Of a DNA stretch of 29,905 bases, positions 1 to 6,473 are shown in pieces (position 1 is the stretch's first letter; every line of letters starts with the position of its first letter). Origin of the DNA: JAMXLO01 sp036265005 (GTDB taxonomy: Bacteria; Pseudomonadota; Alphaproteobacteria; Acetobacterales; Acetobacteraceae); assembly GCA_036265005.1 (NCBI GenBank), contig DATAPW010000234.1, positions 1 through 29,905 on the forward strand, written 5' to 3'. Position numbers and translations under genes: made by a program. Below the pieces are notes generated by a model, which had not been told where the DNA came from, made no database searches, and saw only the letters and a list, made by a program, of their open reading frames with translations.

Positions 1-24
1 CCGGCCATGACGGGCAGCTGAATC

Positions 25-1146
25 GTGCCGACATTCTCCCACCGCATCACCGCCACCGACGGCGCCGCGCGCACCGGCGTTCTGGCCACGGCGCACGGCG
101 ACATCGCCACACCAGCGTTCATGCCGGTCGGCACTGCCGGAACAGTCAAGGCGATGACCGCGGATTCGGTGCGCGCCACCGGCGCCGACATCGTACTCGG
201 CAACACCTACCACCTAATGCTGCGCCCCGGCGCCGACCGCGTCGAACACCTCGGCGGGCTGCATCGCTTCATGGACTGGCCCGGCCCGATCCTCACCGAC
301 TCCGGCGGGTTCCAGGTCATGTCGCTGGCCAAGCTGCGCAAACTTGACGAGGACGGCGTAACCTTCCAGTCGCATCTGGATGGTTCGCAACACCGCCTGA
401 CACCGGCACGGTCGATCGAAATCCAACACAAGCTGGATGCCACGATCACCATGGCGCTGGATGAATGCACAGCATTCCCGGCGACGCCGCAGCAGGCGCG
501 CGAGTCCATGGAATTGACCATGCGGTGGGCCGCACTCTCGCGCGACGCCTTCATTCCGCGTACCGGCTACGGCCTGTTCGGAATCGTGCAGGGCAGCGTC
601 TATCCGGACCTCCGGGCAGCATCCGCCGGCGCGCTCACCACGATCGGTTTCGACGGCTACGCAATCGGCGGCCTGGCGATCGGTGAAGGCCAGGCCACGA
701 CCTTTGCCGTGCTCGACGCCACGGTACCGCATCTGCCGCCCGATGCACCGCGCTACCTGATGGGGGTCGGCACACCGGACGATTTGATCGGCGCGGTGCG
801 GCGCGGCGTGGACATGTTCGACTGCGTGATCCCCACGCGCGCCGGCCGCACCGCGCGCGCCTATACCTCCGAGGGCGTGTTCAACCTGCGCAACGCGCGG
901 TTCGCCGATGACCCGGCCCCGCTCGATCCTGCCTGCGGCTGCCCGGCCTGCACGCGGCACAGCCGCGCCTATCTGCACCACCTGTTCAAGGCCGAGGAGA
1001 TGCTGGGGCCGATGCTGCTCACCTGGCACAATGTGAGCTACTATCAGGACCTGATGCACGGCCTGCGCGCCGCCATCACCGAGCGCCGGTTGGACGCACA
1101 CGCCGCCGCCGTCCGTGCCGGCTGGGCGCGGGAGGACCCGACATGA
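25..1146 (+). CDS. tgt: tRNA-guanine (queuine/preQ1) transglycosylase
   Basis: Exchanges the guanine at position 34 of GUN-anticodon tRNAs for preQ1, the committed base-exchange step of queuosine synthesis in the cytoplasm. The 373-residue protein has the normal length. LTDSGGFQ carries the expected general acid/base Asp (about residue 92), and FDCVIPTRAGR carries the nucleophile Asp (about 266). A zinc site is formed by Cys304, Cys306, Cys309 and His335 in the CGCPAC...TWHN region. The start is GTG at 25, giving the N-terminus MPTFSHRI that tgt proteins usually show; the ribosome binding site is weak. The stop overlaps the queF start as ATGA, so the two are probably translationally coupled. 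The identification rests on motifs and is very secure. Confidence 0.97.
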   Translation: MPTFSHRITATDGAARTGVLATAHGDIATPAFMPVGTAGTVKAMTADSVRATGADIVLGNTYHLMLRPGADRVEHLGGLHRFMDWPGPILTDSGGFQVMSLAKLRKLDEDGVTFQSHLDGSQHRLTPARSIEIQHKLDATITMALDECTAFPATPQQARESMELTMRWAALSRDAFIPRTGYGLFGIVQGSVYPDLRAASAGALTTIGFDGYAIGGLAIGEGQATTFAVLDATVPHLPPDAPRYLMGVGTPDDLIGAVRRGVDMFDCVIPTRAGRTARAYTSEGVFNLRNARFADDPAPLDPACGCPACTRHSRAYLHHLFKAEEMLGPMLLTWHNVSYYQDLMHGLRAAITERRLDAHAAAVRAGWAREDPT

Positions 1147-1607
1147 CCGACGAGAACTACAGCGGCCTGACCCAACTCGGCCATCACGTCGAGCAGCCCG
1201 CCAGCCCCGACACGGCGAAGCTGGAACGCGTGGCGAACCCGTCGCGCGGCAGGAACTATGTCGTGCGCTTCACCTGTCCGGAGTTCACCGCGCTGTGCCC
1301 GATCACCGGCCAACCGGACTTCGCCCACATCGTCATCGACACCATCCCGCGCGACTGGATCGTCGAGAGCAAGTCGCTGAAGCTGTACCTCACGTCGTTC
1401 CGCAACCATGGGGCATTCCACGAGGCCTGCACAATGGGCATCGCGGAACGGCTGGTGACGCTGCTCGATCCGGTGTGGCTGCGGATCGGTGGCTATTGGT
1501 ATCCGCGCGGCGGCATCCCGATCGATGTGTTCTGGCAGACCGGCGCGCCACCGGACGATGCCTGGATACCGCCACAGGATGTTCCGCCGTACCGTGGTCG
1601 CGGCTGA
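1143..1607 (+). CDS. queF: NADPH-dependent 7-cyano-7-deazaguanine reductase, type I
   Basis: Reduces the nitrile of preQ0 to the amine of preQ1, the substrate of the upstream transglycosylase. At 154 residues it is the short, single-domain (type I, B. subtilis-like) form of the tunnelling-fold family rather than the about 280-residue E. coli form. The catalytic pair is visible in LCPITGQPDF as Cys52 and Asp59, with the same seven-residue spacing as in the B. subtilis enzyme. The QueF signature ESKSLKLYL lies at about 75-83, and the substrate-binding His-Glu in NHGAFHEA at about 93-94. ATG overlaps the tgt stop, and the HD-domain gene starts 3 nt after the stop. Confidence 0.96.
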   Translation: MTDENYSGLTQLGHHVEQPASPDTAKLERVANPSRGRNYVVRFTCPEFTALCPITGQPDFAHIVIDTIPRDWIVESKSLKLYLTSFRNHGAFHEACTMGIAERLVTLLDPVWLRIGGYWYPRGGIPIDVFWQTGAPPDDAWIPPQDVPPYRGRG

Positions 1608-1610
1608 GGC

Positions 1611-2279
1611 ATGACGCCGGATCGCATAGCGGCGGTGTTTGGACCCCATGCGGCGCTGGCGTCGCAACTAGTTGCCGCGTCGGGCCACGATGCCACGTCG
1701 GACGGTTCGCACGACCTGTCGCATATCCTGCGCGTCTGGCACAACGCCGCCGCCATCGCGCGCAGCGAACCGGCCTGCGACGTCGAGCTCCTCGTCGCGG
1801 CGGTGCTGCTGCATGACTGCGTTGCGGTGGAGAAGAACTCGCCACTGCGAGCCCAGGCATCGCGCCTCGCCGCGGCGCGCGCCCGCGACATCGTCCGGGA
1901 CCTCGGCTGGAACCCCGATCGCACACAGGCACTCGCCCACGCCATCGAGGCGCACAGCTTCTCTGCCGGGATCGAACCGGAAACGCTGGAAGCGCGCATC
2001 CTGCAGGACGCCGACCGGCTCGACGCGATCGGTGCCATCGGCATCGCCCGCTGCTTCTACGTCGCCGGCCGCATGGGGTCCGCGCTGTACGATCCGGGCG
2101 ACTTCGATGCGACCGGGCGCCAGGTCGATGACCGGCGGTATGCGATCGATCACTTCAGGGCCAAGCTGTTCCCGGTGGCGACGGGGTTTCGAACGCCGGC
2201 CGGTCGGGCGATGGCAGCCGATCGGGCGGCGGTGATGCAGCGCTTCGTCGAGGCCTTCCGATGCGAGGTGGACGGCTGA
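1611..2279 (+). CDS. HD-domain phosphohydrolase, YedJ/YpgQ-like
   Basis: A 222-residue metal-dependent phosphohydrolase of the HD superfamily. The metal ligands are visible: HDLSHILRVW (His38), LLHDC (His68-Asp69) and LQDADRLDAIGAIG (Asp133/135). The segment EAHSFSAGIEPETLEARILQ matches the E. coli YedJ / B. subtilis YpgQ subgroup; YpgQ has been reported to hydrolyse nucleoside triphosphates. The physiological substrate of this protein cannot be read from sequence. It begins 3 nt after queF and overlaps queG by 19 nt, so it belongs to the same transcript and probably the same process. A role in handling deazaguanine nucleotides or nucleotide by-products is an inference from position only. Confidence 0.88.
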   Translation: MTPDRIAAVFGPHAALASQLVAASGHDATSDGSHDLSHILRVWHNAAAIARSEPACDVELLVAAVLLHDCVAVEKNSPLRAQASRLAAARARDIVRDLGWNPDRTQALAHAIEAHSFSAGIEPETLEARILQDADRLDAIGAIGIARCFYVAGRMGSALYDPGDFDATGRQVDDRRYAIDHFRAKLFPVATGFRTPAGRAMAADRAAVMQRFVEAFRCEVDG

Positions 2280-3328
2280 CAACCCAGGCTTCAGTCACGC
2301 CCGATCCGCGCCCGTTGATCCGCGATCGCGCGCTGGCCGTCGGCTTCGACGCCGTCGGCTTCTGCCGCGCCGAACTCGGCGCCGAAGCACGCGAGCGGCT
2401 GGCGGACTTCCTCGCGGCTGGCCAGCATGGCGACATGGGATGGCTGGCGCATCGCGCCGATCAACGGTCGCATCCGCAATCGCTGTGGCCCGCCGCACGC
2501 AGCGTCGTCGCGCTGGGTCTGTCCTATGCGCCGGACGACGACCCGCTGGCGGCGCTGGCGATGGCGGATCGCGGAACCATCTCGGTCTATGCGCGCAACC
2601 GCGACTACCACGACGTGGTCAAAGGCATGCTGAAGCACGTCGCACAGTTCATCGCGTCGCGCTTCGGGCCGGATGTGAAAGTGTTCGTCGATACCGCGCC
2701 GGTGATGGAGAAACCACTGGCGGAACGTGCTGGACTTGGCTGGCAGGGCAAGCACACCAACCTGGTGTCGCGCGCACATGGCTCGTGGCTGTTCCTCGGC
2801 GAGATCTACACGTCGCTTGAGATTCCCGCCGATGAACCGCACACGGATCATTGCGGCACCTGCACGCGCTGCCTGGATGTCTGCCCGACCGATGCATTCC
2901 CCGCACCGTACCGGCTCGATGCGACACGCTGCATCTCCTACCTGACCATCGAGCACCACGGGCCGATCCCCCACGACCTGCGCCCACTGATGGGCAATCG
3001 TATTTACGGCTGCGACGACTGCCTGGCAGTCTGCCCGTGGAACCGCTTCGCGCATGCCACGCCGCACGACAAATTGCGGCCCCGCGCCGACCTCACCGCG
3101 CCGCGCCTGGCGGAATTGGCAGGCTTGGACGACGCCGGCTTCCGCACCCTGTTCGTCGGGTCGCCGATCAAGCGGATCGGTCGCGACCGCTTCGTGCGCA
3201 ACGTGCTGATCGCCATTGGCAACTCCGGCGATGCTACATTGCGACCGGTCGCCGCACGGTTGACCGGCGACGCCAATCCAGTCGTCGCCGAAGCTGCTTC
3301 CTGGGCCTGCGACCGACTGAACAGTTGA
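2261..3328 (+). CDS. queG: Epoxyqueuosine reductase, cobalamin/4Fe-4S type
   Basis: Performs the last step of queuosine synthesis, reducing epoxyqueuosine in tRNA to queuosine with cobalamin and two 4Fe-4S clusters. Cluster ligands are CGTCTRCLDVCP (Cys198, 201, 204, 208) and CDDCLAVCPWN (Cys251, 254, 258) together with Cys224. VFVDTAPVMEK at about 142-151 holds the conserved active-site Asp (144), followed by GLGWQGKHT. The C-terminal part, from about residue 310, looks like a short HEAT-type repeat, as usual in QueG. Length is 355 residues. The ATG at 2261 lies inside the end of the HD gene; a slightly later start is possible because the first dozen residues look unconserved. Confidence 0.96.
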   Translation: MRGGRLTTQASVTPDPRPLIRDRALAVGFDAVGFCRAELGAEARERLADFLAAGQHGDMGWLAHRADQRSHPQSLWPAARSVVALGLSYAPDDDPLAALAMADRGTISVYARNRDYHDVVKGMLKHVAQFIASRFGPDVKVFVDTAPVMEKPLAERAGLGWQGKHTNLVSRAHGSWLFLGEIYTSLEIPADEPHTDHCGTCTRCLDVCPTDAFPAPYRLDATRCISYLTIEHHGPIPHDLRPLMGNRIYGCDDCLAVCPWNRFAHATPHDKLRPRADLTAPRLAELAGLDDAGFRTLFVGSPIKRIGRDRFVRNVLIAIGNSGDATLRPVAARLTGDANPVVAEAASWACDRLNS

Positions 3329-3431
3329 TGCCAACTCCAATTCGCCGGCGATGACGGGATGAGCCGCACTCAGCGGGGGCTGGTACGAGCCAGGCATGAC
3401 CAGACGATGCCGAACCGATCATCGGACTGTC

Positions 3432-3894
3432 AGTTCGATTATACCCGGCAAGACCAACCCGACCCGGTGGAGGCTCTGACGACGGTCGCAGCACAGGTCA
3501 TGGCAATCACGTTGCGGTGACAATAGCCGGTGCGCAGGGCCGCCTCGAACTCAACATTTTCAAGCCGGTGAACATCCAGAATGTGCTGCAATCCTGCCGG
3601 CTTCTGGCGGATTCCGCGATCAGGTTCGCGATCAATGCGGCCGAAATATTAATTCTGAACCATCAACGAATAGCTGAGAATCAGGCGAAATCTTTCGTGC
3701 TCGTGACCGCTTTCAATCCTCGGATCGGCTATGACATCGCAGTGAAGATCGGCAAGTTCGCTCTTGCGGAGAACATCACCTTGGAGCAGGCGGCGGAACA
3801 ACTCGGCTTTGTTCGGCCCGAGGATTTCGATCGCTGGGTTGTCCCGGCGGCGATGACCGTGCCGGGTGCAACGCTGCGGGGAGGCGGCGGCTGA
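3432..3894 (+). pseudogene. fumC: Decayed class II fumarate hydratase (C-terminal remnant)
   Basis: Only the C-terminal third of a FumC is recognisable, and it needs three reading frames. Frame 1 gives SSIIPGKTNPT (from 3432; the substrate-loop motif is SSIMPGKVNPT in intact enzymes). Frame 2 gives VEALTTVAAQVM (from 3467). Frame 3 gives NHVAVTIAGAQGRLELN and runs to the stop at 3892-3894 (from 3505). Two single-base shifts, near 3466 and 3503, explain this. The rest follows FumC to the end, with LLADSAIRF, LVTAFNPRIGYD and a terminal FDRWVVPAAM. No convincing N-terminal two thirds are present upstream; 3329-3431 shows at most blurred similarity. Local codon use is more AT-rich than in the neighbours (for example around 3640-3690). 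It cannot encode an active fumarase. Confidence 0.87.
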
Positions 3895-4121
3895 GTGGCC
3901 TGATCAAGCGAAGTTTCTCCCTTGCCGGCCATCGCACCAGCGTTGCGCTGGAGGAGGAGTTCTGGATGGCGCTCGCACACATAGCCGCCGAGCGGCGCCA
4001 GACAATGACGGCATTGGTGGCTATGGCGGATGCCGACCGCGGGACCGGGCGGCCATTGGCGTCGGCATTGCGGGTGCTCGCACTGCGGGAGTTTTTTCCA
4101 GCGGGATTAACCCGTTCCTAA
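3891..4121 (+). CDS. Ribbon-helix-helix domain protein (RHH_4-like), start codon apparently lost
   Basis: The open frame 3891-4121 encodes about 76 residues beginning SGLIKRSFSLAGHRTSVALE and continuing EEFWMALAHIAAERRQT, then a Leu-rich end with LASALRVLALREF. This is the pattern of the small alphaproteobacterial ribbon-helix-helix proteins (Pfam RHH_4): a strand with KRS..LAGHRTS, then two helices. From memory, such genes often follow fumC in this class. No ATG or GTG is suitably placed. The sequence CTGAGT at 3891 sits exactly where an ATGA overlap with the fumC stop would be expected, so ATG may have mutated to CTG. It could still be translated weakly from CTG, or be dead like its neighbour. 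Confidence 0.62.
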   Translation: MSGLIKRSFSLAGHRTSVALEEEFWMALAHIAAERRQTMTALVAMADADRGTGRPLASALRVLALREFFPAGLTRS

Positions 4122-4176
4122 ACCATAGGTTGCATTTTTTGCGAGAGCTATAACGATGCGACGAAGGGAAAATCCC

Positions 4177-4353
4177 ATGATGCATGCAACGGATATCGCT
4201 GCGAGGCCGACGCCGACTTACAGTGAACTCATCCTGTCGGATCGCCTGATCGCACTGGCCCAGGATGCCGACCGTGCCGGCTACACGACCACAGCGGAGC
4301 GGCTGGTAACGCTGGCCTGCAGTGTGTTCGATGAGGCCCGGAAGGTCCATTGA
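4177..4353 (+). CDS. Small hypothetical protein
   Basis: I do not recognise a named family. From the ATG at 4177 the product is 58 residues with no signal peptide or membrane segment. It has a short variable N-terminus and then an amphipathic helical part with LIALAQDADRAGYTTTAERL followed by VTLACSVFDEARK. The start at 4177 is preferred over 4156 because AAGGGA at 4164-4169 is correctly spaced as a ribosome binding site; 4180 is equally possible. A TATAAC stretch at about 4149 could be part of a promoter. It resembles small Acetobacteraceae hypothetical proteins I have seen, but this is an impression only. Confidence 0.6.
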   Translation: MMHATDIAARPTPTYSELILSDRLIALAQDADRAGYTTTAERLVTLACSVFDEARKVH

Positions 4354-4360
4354 GGCTGGA

Positions 4361-4435
4361 TGGTGGGCGCGACAGGGATTGAACCTGTGGCCCCTGCCAT
4401 GTCAAGGCAGTGCTCTCCCGCTGAGCTACGCGCCC
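4361..4435 (-). tRNA. tRNA-Val (anticodon GAC)
   Basis: Read on the minus strand, this is a full 75-nt cloverleaf with encoded CCA. The 7-bp acceptor is GGGCGCG paired with CGCGCCC. The D arm contains AGCTCAGCGGGAGAGC. The anticodon stem-loop is CTGCC-TTGACAT-GGCAG with anticodon GAC, and the T arm carries the usual GGTTCAATCCC box. Discriminator A and CCA are at 4361-4364. It is transcribed away from the amidohydrolase gene, on the opposite strand from its flanking genes. Confidence 0.97.
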
Positions 4436-4520
4436 ATCCGCGACGAGAAATAACGCGCTCTCGCGGCTGCAGGCAAGCTTGGGTCGTGACAGCGCGCTCC
4501 GTGCGGGCTTCAATGTGGCG

Positions 4521-5402
4521 ATGGATGTGCCAGTCGCCGCAACGGTTACCCAGCCTGCCCCAGTCGTGGTGCTGCGCCCGGCACAGCAGACCATCCCCGT
4601 CATCTTCGCCTCGCCGCATTCCGGACGCAGCTACCCGGACGACTTGCTCGCGGCCGCACGGCTCGATGCGCTGAGCCTACGCCGCAGCGAGGACAGCTTT
4701 GTCGACGAACTGTTCGCCGCGGCGCCGGATCACGGCGCCCCCCTGCTCGCCGCGACCTTCCCGCGCGCCTACTGCGACGCCAACCGGGAGCCGTGGGAGC
4801 TGGATCCGGCGATGTTCGCCGACAAGCTGCCGGCCTGGGTGAACACCACCAGTGCCCGCGTCGGCGCGGGACTCGGCACAATCGCCCGCGTCGTGGCGTC
4901 CGGCGAGGCGATCTATCGCGGCAAGCTGTCATTCGCCGATGCGGAGCGGCGGGTGAACACCTGCTGGCAGCCATTCCATGACGCGCTCGGTGAACTAATC
5001 GCGCTAACCCGTGCCGAGTTCGGATATTGCCTGTTGATCGACTGCCACTCGATGCCGTCGCATGGACATGTCACGCGCGCCGGGGCCAAGGCGGCTGATT
5101 TCGTCCTCGGCGACGCCCACGGCACTGCCAGCGCGCCACGTATGTCCCGCCTGGTCGAGGGCCAGCTGTCCGGGCTGGGCTACACAGTGCGGCGCAACGA
5201 CCCCTACGCCGGCGGCTACATCACCCGGCACTACGGCCGGCCGCGCGAGGGCGTACACGCGCTGCAGATCGAAATCGCTCGCGACCTCTATATGGACGAA
5301 GGCCGCATCGAGCGCCTGCTGTGCTTTCCCACCATCCAGAAGGCGATCACCCAGTTCATTGTCGGGCTCGCCCAGGGAATGGCGGACCTGGGCGCGGACT
5401 GA
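4521..5402 (+). CDS. N-formylglutamate amidohydrolase family protein
   Basis: A zinc-dependent amidohydrolase of the FGase/HutG family (Pfam PF05013), which releases formate from N-formylglutamate in histidine catabolism; the alphaproteobacterial stand-alone members are often of uncertain substrate. Visible family features are VIFASPHSGR near the N-terminus, the PRAYCDANREPWELDP segment, LLIDCHSMPS in the middle, and NDPYAGGYITRHYGRP followed by ALQIEIARDLYMDE towards the end. The frame is open from a TTG at 4479, but ATG 4521 gives a 293-residue protein of normal length, while the extra 14 residues look unconserved. There are no other hut genes nearby. The downstream spacer holds a minus-strand small RNA candidate. 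Confidence 0.9.
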   Translation: MDVPVAATVTQPAPVVVLRPAQQTIPVIFASPHSGRSYPDDLLAAARLDALSLRRSEDSFVDELFAAAPDHGAPLLAATFPRAYCDANREPWELDPAMFADKLPAWVNTTSARVGAGLGTIARVVASGEAIYRGKLSFADAERRVNTCWQPFHDALGELIALTRAEFGYCLLIDCHSMPSHGHVTRAGAKAADFVLGDAHGTASAPRMSRLVEGQLSGLGYTVRRNDPYAGGYITRHYGRPREGVHALQIEIARDLYMDEGRIERLLCFPTIQKAITQFIVGLAQGMADLGAD

Positions 5403-5444
5403 CCCCGCCCTGACGGCAACCCGACCGCCGCCGTTGCACCGGAC

Positions 5445-5473
5445 AAAAAAATGGCGACCCTTGTGGGGCCGCC
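5445..5473 (-). terminator. Rho-independent terminator of the small RNA
   Basis: On the minus strand, an 8-bp stem GGCGGCCC/GGGTCGCC (one G-U pair, loop CACAA) is followed by A and seven T residues (5451 to 5445). No protein gene on the minus strand ends here. Confidence 0.8.
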
Positions 5474-5535
5474 AAGTTTAGGGAGGAAACGTCCAAGAAA
5501 GCAGACAGCGCGGTCAAGGACCGCATTGCTGCGAT
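5445..5535 (-). ncRNA. Candidate trans-acting small RNA, alpha-r8/MmgR-like
   Basis: Read on the minus strand, the spacer forms a compact RNA gene of about 91 nt. After a promoter it has a 5' hairpin (GCGGTC-CTT-GACCGC, 5524 to 5510). Next comes an unstructured stretch containing TTTCCTCCCT (5489 to 5480), a perfect anti-Shine-Dalgarno type seed, and then an intrinsic terminator. The 10-mer UUUCCUCCCU is, from memory, the ultraconserved element of the alphaproteobacterial alpha-r8 family, whose S. meliloti member MmgR (about 77 nt) limits polyhydroxybutyrate storage. The terminator stem pairs fully only as minus-strand RNA (a G-U pair that would be A-C on the plus strand), which supports the orientation. 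The family assignment needs a covariance search. Confidence 0.72.
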
Positions 5536-5539
5536 GCAC

Positions 5540-5568
5540 AATCTAGGCGATCGATCATTCGCCTGCAA
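5540..5568 (-). promoter_or_regulatory. Sigma70-type promoter of the small RNA
   Basis: On the minus strand, TTGCAG (5568-5563) and TAGATT (5545-5540) are separated by exactly 17 nt, a good housekeeping promoter. Transcription would begin at about 5532-5535, just ahead of the first hairpin. Confidence 0.6.
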
Positions 5569-5670
5569 GCGATATTTTGCAACGCAGCATTGCTTTCTGC
5601 CGATTGCCCCCAATGGCCCCGAGGACGGCCCCAGGGATGGCCGCTAACCCTTTGCTAAGGCCTGGGTTCT

Positions 5671-6471
5671 ATGGTCGGCCCCATGTGGCGCCTCGGCCTC
5701 ATGACACTGGCCTTGCTGACGTTGACCGCGCCGACCAGGGCTGAACCGGTCCTGCAGCCAGCGATCTCCCAGGGCCTGCTGTGCCGGATGGCAATTGCCG
5801 AGGCAGAACGCGGCAGCGCAATCCCGGCCCATCTGCTGGCCGCCATCGGCCGGGTCGAGAGCGGTCGACGCGATCCTGCCACCGGCGCTTCGCATCCCTG
5901 GCCCTGGACGGTGAATGCCGAGGGCCAGGGATTCTTTTATGACACCAAGGCGCAGGCAGTCGCCGCGGTGCGCGCCATGCAGGAGCGTGGGGTGCAGTCG
6001 ATCGACGTTGGCTGCATGCAGGTCAACCTGATGCACCATCCCGCCGCCTTCGCCAGCCTGGACGTGGCGTTCGAACCGCAGGTCAATGCCGCCTATGCTG
6101 CGCGGTTTCTGAAGGAACTCTACGGCCAGACGGGTGATTGGACGAAGGCGGCGGCGTTGTACCACTCGGCGACCCCCGATCTCGGCGCCGACTACCAGCG
6201 CAAGGTGCTGGCAGTCTGGCCGGAGGAGCAACAGCTTGCCGGCCTGCCCCCTGCGTCACCGCTCGCCCGAGCCTGGGGCGCCACCCTGAACGCCGGCGCG
6301 ACCGGCGTCACGCCGGTGATGCGATCATCGCCGGGGCTGGGCCCGGCGCCGCGGATCATCATGCTGCCGACGGTAGGCGGCGCTACTCCGCCCGGGCGCG
6401 GCCTGGACGCCTATCGGGCGGCGCCGATCGGCCTCGCCTTCCAGCCGCCGCCACGCCGCTTCGGCGGCTAG
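5671..6471 (+). CDS. Lytic transglycosylase (SLT domain), exported
   Basis: A periplasmic peptidoglycan-cleaving enzyme of the soluble lytic transglycosylase fold. The N-terminus (MWRLGLMTLALLTL, then TAPTRAEP) is a Sec signal peptide ending near residue 24. The SLT domain follows: IPAHLLAAIGRVESGR with catalytic Glu63, a central GCMQVNLMHHP (the family GLMQI block), and AARFLKELYGQTGDWTKAAALYH. The last 60 or so residues are Pro/Gly-rich and probably disordered. The start could be 5671 or the internal ATG at 5683, which begins MWRLG and gives a tighter signal peptide. The following gene converges on it with only 2 nt between stops. Confidence 0.9.
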   Translation: MVGPMWRLGLMTLALLTLTAPTRAEPVLQPAISQGLLCRMAIAEAERGSAIPAHLLAAIGRVESGRRDPATGASHPWPWTVNAEGQGFFYDTKAQAVAAVRAMQERGVQSIDVGCMQVNLMHHPAAFASLDVAFEPQVNAAYAARFLKELYGQTGDWTKAAALYHSATPDLGADYQRKVLAVWPEEQQLAGLPPASPLARAWGATLNAGATGVTPVMRSSPGLGPAPRIIMLPTVGGATPPGRGLDAYRAAPIGLAFQPPPRRFGG

Positions 6472-6473
6472 CC

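Noticed and set aside
1..24. Short frame ending with TGA at 19-21 before tgt, possibly the C-terminus of an upstream gene such as queA.
   Set aside because: Only six codons (PAMTGS) are in the window and carry no family information.
5451..5546. Possible 31-codon frame starting ATGGCGACCCTTGTG.
   Set aside because: It has no ribosome binding site and coincides with the terminator hairpin and body of the minus-strand small RNA, which explains the sequence better.
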